A stretch of 28,769 nucleotides of DNA from an uncultured Bacilli bacterium (GCA_934162195.1 CAKPHO010000013.1:1-28769), one strand, 5' to 3'; shown: positions 15,870-23,712, numbered from the stretch's first letter. The notes: generated by a model from the sequence alone, not told the origin. Program-made: numbers and translations.

Positions 15870-16472
15870 ATGTCAAGATACACAGGATCAAGTTATAGAA
15901 AATCTCGTCGTTTAGGTTTCTCTACTCTAGAAAGTGGAAAAGAATTAGCTAGAAAACCATATGCTCCAGGTCTTCACGGACAAAAAAGAGCTAAAAAATT
16001 ATCTAACTACGGTGTTCAATTACAAGAAAAACAAAAAGTTAGATTTATGTATGGTTTAAATGAAAAACAATTCAAGAAAACTTTCGAAGAAGCTGGTAAA
16101 TTAAAAGGTGTTCATGGCGAAAACTTCTTAAAATTATTAGAAAGCCGTTTAGACAACTTAGTTTACCGTATTGGATTTGCTTCTTCAAGAAGAGCTGCTA
16201 GACAATTAGTTAACCATGGTCATGTTACTGTTAATGGTAAAAAAGTTGACATTCCTTCTTACAAATGTAAAGTTGGAGATGTTATTGCTATTAAAGAAAG
16301 TGATAAAGACTTAGCTGTTGTTAAGAGTGCTTTAGAAGCATTATCTAAACGTGTTGAATTCGTTGATTTCAATGAAAAAGATATGGCAGGTACATTCATT
16401 AGATTACCAGAACGTAGTGAATTAAATGCTGATATTAATGAATCATTAATCGTTGAATTCTATAATAGATAG
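15870..16472 (+). CDS. rpsD: 30S ribosomal protein S4
   Basis: 200 residues, the same length as the B. subtilis protein. The start is the ATG at 15870-15872 with AAAGGAG nine nt upstream; an upstream in-frame ATG lies inside the structured leader and would add unrelated residues. Seen are the N-terminal MSRYTGSSYRKSRRLG, YAPGLHGQ, the S4 RNA-binding domain (RLDNLVYRIGFASSRRAARQLVNHGH, about residues 94-120) and the C-terminal ESLIVEFYNR. S4 nucleates assembly of the 16S 5' domain and represses its own mRNA. It has no N-terminal Cys4 zinc motif, so it is the zinc-independent form. It is monocistronic, with a strong promoter and terminator. Confidence 0.98.
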   Translation: MSRYTGSSYRKSRRLGFSTLESGKELARKPYAPGLHGQKRAKKLSNYGVQLQEKQKVRFMYGLNEKQFKKTFEEAGKLKGVHGENFLKLLESRLDNLVYRIGFASSRRAARQLVNHGHVTVNGKKVDIPSYKCKVGDVIAIKESDKDLAVVKSALEALSKRVEFVDFNEKDMAGTFIRLPERSELNADINESLIVEFYNR

Positions 16473-16488
16473 TAATAAAGATAAAAAC

Positions 16489-16530
16489 CTAGGTAGAAGT
16501 ATTAAAATAGGTTTCTACCTAGTTTTTTTT
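16489..16530 (+). terminator. rpsD terminator
   Basis: A 10-bp stem CTAGGTAGAA/TTCTACCTAG (arms 16489-16498 and 16513-16522) with a 14-nt loop, then eight T. Confidence 0.9.
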
Positions 16531-16557
16531 GCCCTAAAAATAGAAAGGAAAAATAAA

Positions 16558-16986
16558 ATGGAATATAAACAAATGTTAAATAATATTGTTGTTGTAATAA
16601 ATTATATATGTCGATCTAATCACTATTTAATAGATATCTATAGAGAAGGTAGTGATATTAAGATTGATATTCTTGATAAAAAAGAAAAAAAATTAATTTA
16701 CACACATGATTTTTCTAATACTAGAGACTTATATTATCAACTAGTCGAAGAATTAATTAGCATTTTTGAAAACAACGAAGTAATGCTTTCAAGAATATTT
16801 CAAGAAAATAATCAAATTTATCAACAAGGAATATATGTTAATAATCTAGAATTTAGATTTGATGTTAATAGCAAAAACTCATTAGAAGTAAATACTGTTT
16901 TGGAAAGACATGGTAAAATTAACTGTAAAGCACAACAACATAAAACAAGAACAAAACAAAAAACTAACCATATAGCTGCTGTATAG
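16558..16986 (+). CDS. Uncharacterised 142-residue protein
   Basis: I do not recognise this protein. The start is the ATG at 16558-16560, with AAAGGAA about nine nt upstream; a longer frame back into rpsD and its terminator is not credible. It looks soluble: a helix-rich N-terminus (YKQMLNNIVVVINYICR), a beta-type core (LIDIYREGSDIKIDIL), another helical stretch (LYYQLVEELISIFEN) and a very basic, Gln/Lys/Thr-rich tail (QQHKTRTKQKTNH) that could contact nucleic acid. It follows the rpsD terminator closely, so it depends on read-through or on a weak promoter. Its stop codon lies in a bidirectional terminator. Confidence 0.7.
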   Translation: MEYKQMLNNIVVVINYICRSNHYLIDIYREGSDIKIDILDKKEKKLIYTHDFSNTRDLYYQLVEELISIFENNEVMLSRIFQENNQIYQQGIYVNNLEFRFDVNSKNSLEVNTVLERHGKINCKAQQHKTRTKQKTNHIAAV

Positions 16987-16998
16987 GTTAGTTTTTTT
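16958..16998. terminator. Bidirectional terminator between two convergent genes
   Basis: A 12-bp inverted repeat (AAAAAACTAACC at 16958-16969, its complement from 16987) with a loop that can pair further. It has A/T runs on both flanks and serves the 142-residue gene and the minus-strand ATP-grasp gene. Confidence 0.88.
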
Positions 16999-16999
16999 A

Positions 17000-17980
17000 T
17001 TATATTTCATCTCTTAATATTTCTTTAATTCTTTTATATTTACCAACTTCTTCACCATCATTTAGTAAATAAAATTGGTGAAGTCCAAAACTTGGATAAT
17101 TGTTTCCTTCAATAATAGCTGCCCCATCTTCAGTGATTGCTACATCCCAACCAATCCAACGCATTTCTGGAACTAATTTTGCTGCACTTTTTACAAGTTC
17201 TAAAGCCTTATCCATATGAGGTATTTTAGCACCTTTAAATTTAAAGCCAGTTACAGGATGTTTTTTATAAATATTACATTCATCATCAACAACATTACCT
17301 AAAACATTTCCTTCATCATCTAAAGTCATATAAATATCATGACAACTAATTACTTCTTCACCTCCAGCATTAATACGTAATGTTTTAAATACAACGTATG
17401 CTTCGCCATCTTTAAGAAGAGTTACTAATCTAACATTATTAACAGCTTTCGGATTAATCCAATCTAAATATTCATTTTGAATCAGTGTATCTTCTATTAA
17501 ATATTGTTTGTTATTGTAAAGTTGATTAAATAAAACCTTTAAATCTTCTCCGGCAAGATTTACTTTTTTTACACCGTCTCCACCAAACGAATTATGTTTT
17601 TTAGCAAATACATTTTCTTTCCCAGTTACAAATTTTTTAAAGCCTTTGTATCCAACTTCTCTAATATCAATAAAATCTCTTCCAATATAATCTTTAAAAA
17701 TTCTATTAAAAACTATTTTATCATGAAATATCATTTGATATCCGCGTTTATTTAAGTATTTTACTAATCTTACATAATTTCTTTTAGTTAAAAAATCTTT
17801 CTTTTCTTCATTTGATAGATTAATATAGTTTCCTTTTAAATAATCAACATATCCAATACCTCTTATTGCAGCATTAAGAAAGAAATCAAAATATACTTTT
17901 ACTTTTTTTATTTTGTTTTCTTCTGCAATATAAGTAATTAGGTCATCCATTCTTTTATAATTTATATTTTTTAATTTCAT
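17000..17980 (-). CDS. Sugar-transfer-associated ATP-grasp domain protein
   Basis: 326 residues. The ATP-grasp fold is indicated by FAKKHNSFGGDGV (about 125-137, nucleotide-binding loop), YLIEDTLIQNEYL (about 160-172) and the C-terminal metal/ATP site WIGWDVAITEDGAAIIEGNN (about 280-299). These match ATP-grasp proteins found near surface-polysaccharide and glycosyltransferase genes. Members likely ligate an amino acid or acid onto a sugar or peptide using ATP, but substrates are mostly unknown. The N-terminal 100 residues are helical and basic. The start ATG has GGAGG at five nt. It lies 17 nt downstream of tyrS, so it is probably in the Tyr T-box transcript, which may hint at an aminoacyl-related substrate (speculative). 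Confidence 0.8.
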   Translation of the reverse strand: MKLKNINYKRMDDLITYIAEENKIKKVKVYFDFFLNAAIRGIGYVDYLKGNYINLSNEEKKDFLTKRNYVRLVKYLNKRGYQMIFHDKIVFNRIFKDYIGRDFIDIREVGYKGFKKFVTGKENVFAKKHNSFGGDGVKKVNLAGEDLKVLFNQLYNNKQYLIEDTLIQNEYLDWINPKAVNNVRLVTLLKDGEAYVVFKTLRINAGGEEVISCHDIYMTLDDEGNVLGNVVDDECNIYKKHPVTGFKFKGAKIPHMDKALELVKSAAKLVPEMRWIGWDVAITEDGAAIIEGNNYPSFGLHQFYLLNDGEEVGKYKRIKEILRDEI

Positions 17981-17997
17981 AAATACCTCCCATAGAT

Positions 17998-19230
17998 TTA
18001 TTTAATTAATCCAATATAATTTTTCTTTTTTCCTCTTTTTATTACTAAAACTTTATTATCTAAAGCCATATCTTTAGTAATAACTAACTCTTCACTTTCT
18101 ATTTTATCACCATTTATCGAAATTGCACCACTATTTATGAATTCTCTCGCTTCTCTTTTACTAGATACAACAGCATTGTTAACTAATAAATCTAAAATAT
18201 TAGTATTTTCTTCTACTTCAAAGTGAGGTACATCTTTAAATCCTACTAATATATCTTCGACATTTAAAGATTTAACATCTCCGTTAAATAGACATTCACT
18301 AATCTTCACAGCTTTTTCATATTCTTCTTTACCATGAAGATCTGTTATAAATTCACGTGCTAGTGTTTTTTGACCAATTCTTAAATGTGGCTCTTCGTTG
18401 TGTTTCTTTACAATATCCATTATTTCTTCAGGTGTTAAGAATGTGAATACTTTTAAATATTGCTCAACCATGCAATCATCAGTGTTGATTAAGTATTGGT
18501 ATAACTCGTAACTAGATGTTTTATTTACGTCAAGCCATAGTGCATTACCCTCTGATTTTCCGAATTTATTACCATTAGCATCTAATACTAAAGGCATTGT
18601 AAAAGCATAAGCTTGCTTGCCTAATTTTTTATTAATAAGTTCTATACCTGTTGTTATATTTCCCCATTGATCTGACCCTTCAGCTTGAAGTACACAGTTT
18701 TTAGTTTCATATAGATGTAAAAAATCATATCCTTGGATCAATGTATAAGTAAATTCAGCAAAAGTTATACCCGTTTCTAATCTTCTTCTAATAATATCTT
18801 TATTAAGCATATAATTGATATTTATATATTTACCAACTTCTCTTAAAAAAGTTATTAAATCAAATTCTTTAATCCAGTCATAGTTATTCACCACTTCTGC
18901 TTTTCCTTCAAATATTTTATCTATTTGTTTTTTTATGCCTTCTAAATTTTTTTCAACTACTTCTTTAGAAATAATTTCACGTTCAGCAGTAGGTCTTGGA
19001 TCTCCTATTAATCCTGTTGCACCTCCTACTAATAAAATAGGATGATGGCCATGTTTTGCTAATCTCTTAGCTGTAATCAGTGAAGAATAATGTCCTATAT
19101 GTAAACTATCTGCAGTAGGATCTGTTCCCCAATAAAATGTTACTTTTTCATCATTTAATTTTTTTTCTAAGTCTTCACCAGCAGTGTCTTTAATTAATCC
19201 ACGCCATTTTAATTCTTCAAAAAATGTCAT
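17998..19230 (-). CDS. tyrS: Tyrosyl-tRNA synthetase
   Basis: Charges tRNA-Tyr with tyrosine. 410 residues, class Ic, bacterial TyrS. The nucleotide-binding HIGH is at 44-47 (DSLHIGHYSS), the tyrosine pocket includes FYWGTDPTADS and QAEGSDQWGN (182-191), and the KMSKS equivalent is KFGKS (222-226). The C-terminal S4-like tRNA-binding domain (about 345-405) includes AREFINSGAISINGDK. The start ATG shares one base with the deoC stop (TAATG) and has AGGAGG seven nt upstream inside the deoC tail, so the two are translationally coupled. Transcription comes from the T-box leader upstream of deoC, whose specifier reads UAC (Tyr). Confidence 0.98.
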   Translation of the reverse strand: MTFFEELKWRGLIKDTAGEDLEKKLNDEKVTFYWGTDPTADSLHIGHYSSLITAKRLAKHGHHPILLVGGATGLIGDPRPTAEREIISKEVVEKNLEGIKKQIDKIFEGKAEVVNNYDWIKEFDLITFLREVGKYININYMLNKDIIRRRLETGITFAEFTYTLIQGYDFLHLYETKNCVLQAEGSDQWGNITTGIELINKKLGKQAYAFTMPLVLDANGNKFGKSEGNALWLDVNKTSSYELYQYLINTDDCMVEQYLKVFTFLTPEEIMDIVKKHNEEPHLRIGQKTLAREFITDLHGKEEYEKAVKISECLFNGDVKSLNVEDILVGFKDVPHFEVEENTNILDLLVNNAVVSSKREAREFINSGAISINGDKIESEELVITKDMALDNKVLVIKRGKKKNYIGLIK

Positions 19231-19955
19231 TATTTTTCCTCCTCACAATCTTCGCAGTGACATTCATGTTCACAATTGCAATCATCACCACAATTACATT
19301 CTTCACAGTCACAGTGATTATTTACCAAATCAGATACATTACTCATACCTATTCTAGTTACACCCTTATCTATATAATCCATAACTTCTTCATATGTTTT
19401 AATACCCCCAGCAGCTTTTATCTCTAGTACTTCGTTCTTATTTTCATTTATAATTTTTATATCTTCAATACTAGCTCCTCTAGTTCCAAATCCTGTACTT
19501 GTTTTAATAAAATTAACAAATGTTTCGTTGCAAATTTCAGTTGCTTTCTTTAATTCTTCAGCAGTTAAATAACAAGTTTCTACAATAACTTTTAAAACTC
19601 TTCCACCTATAGAATCTCTAACTGTTTCTATTTCTTCTTTAACATAATCATAATCTTTATCTTTTAAAGCACCAATATTAATTACCATGTCAATTTCATC
19701 AGCGCCATCTTCAATCGCAGCTATTGCTTCAAATTCCTTGGTTGCTACTTTATTTGCTCCTAAAGGAAAACCAACTACTGTGCACACACTAACATTAGTA
19801 CCATCAAGTAAGTCATGTGCAAGTTCTACATAACAAGGATTTACACATACACTAGCAAATCCATATTTAATTGCTTCATCACATAACTTTTTTATATCTT
19901 CTTTAGTCGCTACTGCTTTCAAATTTGTATAATCTATATATCTATTCATATCCAT
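19230..19955 (-). CDS. deoC: Deoxyribose-phosphate aldolase with cysteine-rich C-terminal tail
   Basis: Cleaves 2-deoxyribose 5-phosphate to glyceraldehyde 3-phosphate and acetaldehyde in deoxynucleoside catabolism. The class I aldolase barrel spans residues 1-212: DYTNLKA, SVCVNPCYV, VVGFPLGA, EIDMVINIGA with D89, KVIVETCYL, the Schiff-base lysine K151 in IKTSTGFGTRGA, and K180 in IKAAGGIKT. The barrel is complete. It is followed by an unusual 28-residue tail (about 213-241) with nine Cys and several His/Asp/Glu in CxC and CxxC spacings, such as HCDCEEC and NCEHECHCEDC. This tail is not part of the family and looks metal-binding. The start ATG follows AAAGGA. It is the first gene after a tyrosine T-box, an unexpected control for this enzyme. 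Confidence 0.95.
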   Translation of the reverse strand: MDMNRYIDYTNLKAVATKEDIKKLCDEAIKYGFASVCVNPCYVELAHDLLDGTNVSVCTVVGFPLGANKVATKEFEAIAAIEDGADEIDMVINIGALKDKDYDYVKEEIETVRDSIGGRVLKVIVETCYLTAEELKKATEICNETFVNFIKTSTGFGTRGASIEDIKIINENKNEVLEIKAAGGIKTYEEVMDYIDKGVTRIGMSNVSDLVNNHCDCEECNCGDDCNCEHECHCEDCEEEK

Positions 19956-19965
19956 AATATCATCC

Positions 19966-20169
19966 TTTCAAAAAAAGCCACTACAAATATAAGGACGAAA
20001 TCTCGCGGTACCACCTTATTTCATAATGACTTATGCACTCTGCTCGTAACGTGAGATAACGTTTTAACTCCAAATGTATAACTTCATATTTATTCTAGGC
20101 TAGTTTTCATCAACCACTAGCTTTCTAATTACCAAATAAATACTAATTCATTCTTCTTTGTTAAATAAC
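19966..20169 (-). promoter_or_regulatory. T-box riboswitch, tyrosine specific
   Basis: Minus-strand leader of about 200 nt. The T-box sequence AAGGTGGTACCGCG is at about 19996-20011. The distal stem I signature AGAAAGCTAGTGGTTGATG and the ATTTGGAG after the specifier are present. The likely specifier codon is UAC (complement of 20076-20078), that is Tyr. The antiterminator (TAAGG with CCTTA around the TGGTACC bulge) competes with a terminator whose base pairs AGTCATT with AGTGGCT just before seven T (about 19966-19972). Uncharged tRNA-Tyr should switch on deoC-tyrS. Confidence 0.93.
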
Positions 20170-20175
20170 AATTAA

Positions 20176-20204
20176 ACTATATCACAAATAAATTATATTT
20201 ACAA
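20176..20204 (-). promoter_or_regulatory. Putative promoter of the T-box/deoC/tyrS unit
   Basis: Minus-strand TTGTAA (20199-20204), a 17-bp spacer, TATAGT (20176-20181). The predicted start near 20169 fits the beginning of T-box stem I. Confidence 0.55.
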
Positions 20205-20208
20205 TATT

Positions 20209-20553
20209 TTATTCGTTTTCTTCGTGTATTTCTTCAATTATATTTTCTATTTTTTTACCATATTCGATAGATTCATCAAAAATAAATGTTAATTCTGGTA
20301 TATGACGAATATCAACTCTATCATGAAGTAAATGTCTGATATATCCACTAGCATGTTTTAACGCTTCCGCTGTTTCTTTTTTACGACTTACATCAAATAC
20401 TGTATAATACACTTTAGCAAAACTTAAATCATTTGTTACTTTACAGTCAGTAATAGTTACAAATTTAATATCTTCATCTTTTATTTCTGTTGCTAAAATA
20501 TAACTTATTTCTTTTACGAGGTTACTTCCAATTCTTTCTGTTTTAATACTCAT
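20209..20553 (-). CDS. rbfA: 30S ribosome-binding factor A
   Basis: 114 residues, the standard size. It has a type-II KH-like fold with RIGSNLVKEISYIL, the strand VTITDCKVTNDLSFAKVYYTV, the helix GYIRHLLHDRVDIRHIPEL and the conserved LTFIFDESIEYG close. It binds the 30S subunit near helix 1 of 16S rRNA for late maturation and cold adaptation. The start ATG follows a strong AAGGAGGGATAAT site. It ends the nusA-infB operon in its usual order, after a 55-residue gene and a weak terminator downstream of infB. Confidence 0.95.
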   Translation of the reverse strand: MSIKTERIGSNLVKEISYILATEIKDEDIKFVTITDCKVTNDLSFAKVYYTVFDVSRKKETAEALKHASGYIRHLLHDRVDIRHIPELTFIFDESIEYGKKIENIIEEIHEENE

Positions 20554-20602
20554 ATTATCCCTCCTTTTTCATTATAGCACAAATAAAGAAAAAATGAGAG
20601 AT

Positions 20603-20770
20603 TTATCTTACATCTCCGGCTAAGATATCCTCAAACATTTGACTTACATTCCTATAGCCTTTAGTTTTTATTTTTCCATTTCTGATATCATTTGCTTCTT
20701 TTAACGCTTCTAATAATTCTTTACTAGGTTTTAATTTTTTGTTATTATCTTTTTTTATTATTTTTTTCAT
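20603..20770 (-). CDS. Small RelB/DinJ-antitoxin-like protein (55 residues)
   Basis: A 55-residue frame in the 288-bp gap between infB and rbfA. The ATG at 20768-20770 is preceded by GTGGGTGA. The N-terminus is very basic (KKIIKKDNNKKLK). The C-terminal half (LLEALKEANDIRNGKIKT, then NVSQMFEDIL) resembles the C-terminal toxin-neutralising segment of RelB/DinJ antitoxins. The usual N-terminal ribbon-helix-helix DNA-binding part is absent, and no toxin gene is adjacent. It may be a decayed antitoxin remnant or a short solitary antitoxin. An in-frame stop upstream rules out a longer protein from the same frame. The call is tentative. Confidence 0.5.
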   Translation of the reverse strand: MKKIIKKDNNKKLKPSKELLEALKEANDIRNGKIKTKGYRNVSQMFEDILAGDVR

Positions 20771-20826
20771 TTTATCACCCACTGCAATATTAACATAGGG
20801 TGAATTTTAAGCCTACATATTATATG

Positions 20827-20850
20827 AAAAAAAGAGACATTTTATCTCTT
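20827..20850 (-). terminator. Weak terminator after infB
   Basis: Stem AAGAGA/TCTCTT (arms 20845-20850 and 20832-20837) with a 7-nt loop overlaps the infB stop and runs into seven T on the minus strand. It is short and may allow read-through to rbfA. Confidence 0.5.
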
Positions 20851-22941
20851 CTTTTCTACCATTTCATATGATTCGATAACATCCCCAACTTTGATATCAG
20901 AGAAGTTTTCAATTGTTATACCACATTCTAGGCCTTTTTTAACTTCTTTTACAGTATCTTTTTCTCTTTGTACAGATCCTATATTCCCATCATATATAAC
21001 AACACCATCACGAATTAATCTAGCTTTGGAATCTCTTTTAATAATACCATCTGTTACATATGAACCAGCAATTGTACCTACTTTAGAAAATTTAAATAAT
21101 TGTCTAACTTCAGCACTACCTAAGATTTGTTCTTCATACTCAGGATCTAACATACCCTTCATAGCAGCTTCCATTTCTTCTACCGCTTTATAAATAATAT
21201 CATATAATCTTATTTCTACACCTTGTTCAGTAGCATAATCTTTTATATTATTACTTGGTCTTACATTAAATCCTACAATAAGTGCATTTGATGCTTTTGC
21301 TAAAACAATATCGCTTTCTGTTATAGCTCCAACACTGCTTCTTATTACTTTTACTTTGACGCCTTCTACTTCAATCTTTTCCAAAGAATTTTTAACTGCT
21401 TCACTAGAACCATTTACATCAGCTTTAATGATAACATTAATTTCTTTGACACCTTCTTGAATTTTAGCAAATAAATCATCTAAAGACACAGCAGTTTTAG
21501 AAGCTGTTTCTCTTTTTCTTGCTTGATTTTTTCTTTCTTCTGCAATACTTCTAGCTTCTTTTTCTGATTCAAATGCCATAAATTTATCTCCTGCAACTGG
21601 GACTTCATTAATACCTGTAATTTCAACTGGTTGAGAAGGGCCTGCTGCTATTATTTCTTCATTTAAATCATTCTTTAATGTTCTTATTTTACCAAATGAT
21701 GTACCAACTACAACTGGATCTCCTAAACGTAATGTACCATTTTGAACAAGTACGGTTACTACAGGTCCTAAATGTTTATCAAGTCTTGATTCGATAACTG
21801 TTCCCATTGCATATCTATTTGGATTAGCACGATAATTTTGCATTTCTGCAACTAATAAGATATCTTCTAATAAATCATTAACACCTTCACCTGTCTTAGC
21901 ACTAATACGAGTGAATATTGTATCTCCACCCCATTCTTCTGGAGTAAGACCATATTCTGTAAGTTCTGTCATAACACGATCTGGGTTAGCACCTGGTTTA
22001 TCTATTTTATTGATTGCAACAATAATTGGTACATTAGCAGCTTTAGCATGGTCAATAACTTCTTTTGTTTGAGGCATAACACCATCATCAGCTGCTACAA
22101 TAATGATAATAATATCAGTAATACTAGCTCCTCTAGCACGCATTTCTGTAAATGCAGCATGTCCAGGAGTATCAATAAAGGTTATTAATTTATCTTGATA
22201 TTTTACTTGATAAGCACTAATAGCTTGAGTTATTCCTCCTGCTTCACCTTCTGCTACAGAAGTTTTACGAATCGTATCAAGTAAAGTTGTTTTACCATGA
22301 TCTACATGTCCCATGATTGTAACAACTGGGGCACGTAATACTAAATCTTCTTCATTATCTACAACTTCGTAATTTTCAAAATCAGTAACATCTTGAGTTT
22401 CTTCTCTTTTTAATTCTTTACCATATTCAAGAACTAAAATCTCCGCATTTTCAAAACTGATCGGTTGATTAATAGTAGCCATAACACCTAAGTTAAATAA
22501 TTTTTTTATTATCTCACTACTATTTATATTTAGACTACTAGCCAACTCTCCTATAGTCATATTTTCTTTGTATAAAACAATTTTATCATCAACCACATTT
22601 TTATTTGATTTTAATTTTTCCTTATTTTTATACATTTCTTTCTTTTGAAGAGATATGTCTTTTTTAGGTTGTTTAGTAATTTCTGATTTCTTTTTTAACT
22701 TTTGCTTTGAGATAGTATTATCGGTATCAATTTTTTTGTTTTCCACAATAAACTCATCTACTTCTTCTACCTCGTCAATAACATCTTCTTCATTTGCAAA
22801 ATAATTATCTAAAGTAATAACATCTTCATCACTAAGCATATCATCTTCTACTCTAGCATCTATACTAAATTCTTTGCATTTATTTAATATCTCTTCAACT
22901 GTCTTATTAATATCTTCAGCGTATTCTAATACACTCATCAT
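20842..22941 (-). CDS. infB: Translation initiation factor IF-2
   Basis: GTPase that brings fMet-tRNA to the 30S subunit and drives subunit joining. 699 residues, a short form comparable to B. subtilis (about 716). The N-terminus (1-200) has a helix similar to the IF2_N module, a Lys/Glu-rich low-complexity linker, and a second IF2_N module (TIGELASSLNINSSEIIKKL, 129-148). The G domain has GHVDHGKTT (211-219), DTPGHAAFTEMRARG, AINKIDKPG (NKxD) and SAKTGEG. Domains II-IV follow, ending in GLECGITIENF, the fMet-tRNA-binding C2 region. Two adjacent ATGs (22939-22941 and 22936-22938) share the GAGGTG site; either could be used. It is in the conserved nusA operon. Confidence 0.97.
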   Translation of the reverse strand: MMSVLEYAEDINKTVEEILNKCKEFSIDARVEDDMLSDEDVITLDNYFANEEDVIDEVEEVDEFIVENKKIDTDNTISKQKLKKKSEITKQPKKDISLQKKEMYKNKEKLKSNKNVVDDKIVLYKENMTIGELASSLNINSSEIIKKLFNLGVMATINQPISFENAEILVLEYGKELKREETQDVTDFENYEVVDNEEDLVLRAPVVTIMGHVDHGKTTLLDTIRKTSVAEGEAGGITQAISAYQVKYQDKLITFIDTPGHAAFTEMRARGASITDIIIIIVAADDGVMPQTKEVIDHAKAANVPIIVAINKIDKPGANPDRVMTELTEYGLTPEEWGGDTIFTRISAKTGEGVNDLLEDILLVAEMQNYRANPNRYAMGTVIESRLDKHLGPVVTVLVQNGTLRLGDPVVVGTSFGKIRTLKNDLNEEIIAAGPSQPVEITGINEVPVAGDKFMAFESEKEARSIAEERKNQARKRETASKTAVSLDDLFAKIQEGVKEINVIIKADVNGSSEAVKNSLEKIEVEGVKVKVIRSSVGAITESDIVLAKASNALIVGFNVRPSNNIKDYATEQGVEIRLYDIIYKAVEEMEAAMKGMLDPEYEEQILGSAEVRQLFKFSKVGTIAGSYVTDGIIKRDSKARLIRDGVVIYDGNIGSVQREKDTVKEVKKGLECGITIENFSDIKVGDVIESYEMVEKKR

Positions 22942-22956
22942 ATTAACACCTCTTTT

Positions 22957-23436
22957 CTATATTGTTAATACTAATTTCTTACCCTTTACTTCATATTTAC
23001 GATATTTTATACCACATTCATCAAGCATCTTCTTAGAAGCAATATTTCCTTCTGTTCCTTCGTATTTGTCACTTAGATAAATAACTTCTTTTATTCCTGA
23101 TTGAATAATTGCTTTAGCACATTCATTGCAAGGAAATAAAGTTACATAAATTCGACAATTTTTAACAGAACGAGGGGAATTTAAAATAGCATTTAGTTCC
23201 GAATGACAAACATATGCATATTTTGTATCAAGAAAATCTCCTTCTCTTTCCCAAGTCATACATTTATCATCATCGTATCCACGAGGAGCTCCATTATATC
23301 CAGTCGATACTATTTTATTGTCACTATCAACAATACACGCTCCTACTTGACTAGAGGGATCTTTACTTCTTTCAGCTGCAACCATAGCAACAGCCATAAA
23401 ATATTGTTCCCAACTTATATAATCCTCTCTTTTCAC
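22957..23436 (-). CDS. dCMP deaminase / ComEB family deaminase
   Basis: 159 residues. The cytidine-deaminase-type zinc site is H78 and E80 in CHSELNAI plus C103 and C106 in FPCNECAKAI. The N-terminal pattern SKDPSSQVGACIV and GYNGAPRGYDDD is typical of dCMP deaminase, which makes dUMP for thymidylate synthesis. Bacilli homologues are called ComEB. The start is a GTG (23434-23436) with AGGTG four to five nt upstream; the overlapping ATG is out of frame and is followed at once by a stop. The gene occupies the slot between rnpM and infB where many Bacillota have the L7Ae-type ylxQ gene. Its spacing (7 nt after rnpM, 15 nt before infB) indicates one operon. Confidence 0.93.
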   Translation of the reverse strand: MKREDYISWEQYFMAVAMVAAERSKDPSSQVGACIVDSDNKIVSTGYNGAPRGYDDDKCMTWEREGDFLDTKYAYVCHSELNAILNSPRSVKNCRIYVTLFPCNECAKAIIQSGIKEVIYLSDKYEGTEGNIASKKMLDECGIKYRKYEVKGKKLVLTI

Positions 23437-23443
23437 ATTACAC

Positions 23444-23704
23444 CTACTTAACTAAATTTTTCAACTGTTCAAAAATATTATTTGGCACTTCTACTTCTAA
23501 TATTTTATTTAGACATTTATTATTTTCGGCTTTTTCAAAAACAGCTATATCTTTTTTTAAATAAGCTCCACGCCCATTAGCTTTACCAGTAGTATCAATA
23601 ATAACTTCCCCCTCAGGAGTTCTTACTACTCTTACCAGTTCTTGTTTTGGACATTTTTCTCTTGTTATAACACAAGTTCTCATTGGTATTTTCTTTGTTT
23701 TCAC
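23444..23704 (-). CDS. rnpM: YlxR family RNA-binding protein (RNase P modulator RnpM)
   Basis: 86 residues. Family motifs are PMRTCVITREKCPKQELVRV (residues 7-26, with the CxxxxxKxxL pattern) and GKANGRGAYLKKD (about 40-52). The small basic protein binds RNA; in B. subtilis YlxR was reported to bind RNase P RNA and modulate its activity, hence RnpM (earlier work also described it as a nucleoid-associated regulator). The initiation codon is GTG (23702-23704) with an AGGTG site five nt upstream, the same arrangement as the next gene. It lies eight nt after nusA, as in most Bacillota. Confidence 0.93.
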   Translation of the reverse strand: MKTKKIPMRTCVITREKCPKQELVRVVRTPEGEVIIDTTGKANGRGAYLKKDIAVFEKAENNKCLNKILEVEVPNNIFEQLKNLVK

Positions 23705-23712
23705 ATTAACAC

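Noticed and set aside
18256..18262. TTCGACA (0A-box complement) inside tyrS, and another at 23151-23157 inside the deaminase gene.
   Set aside because: Both are single boxes within coding sequence, unpaired and away from promoters, so chance matches are more likely.
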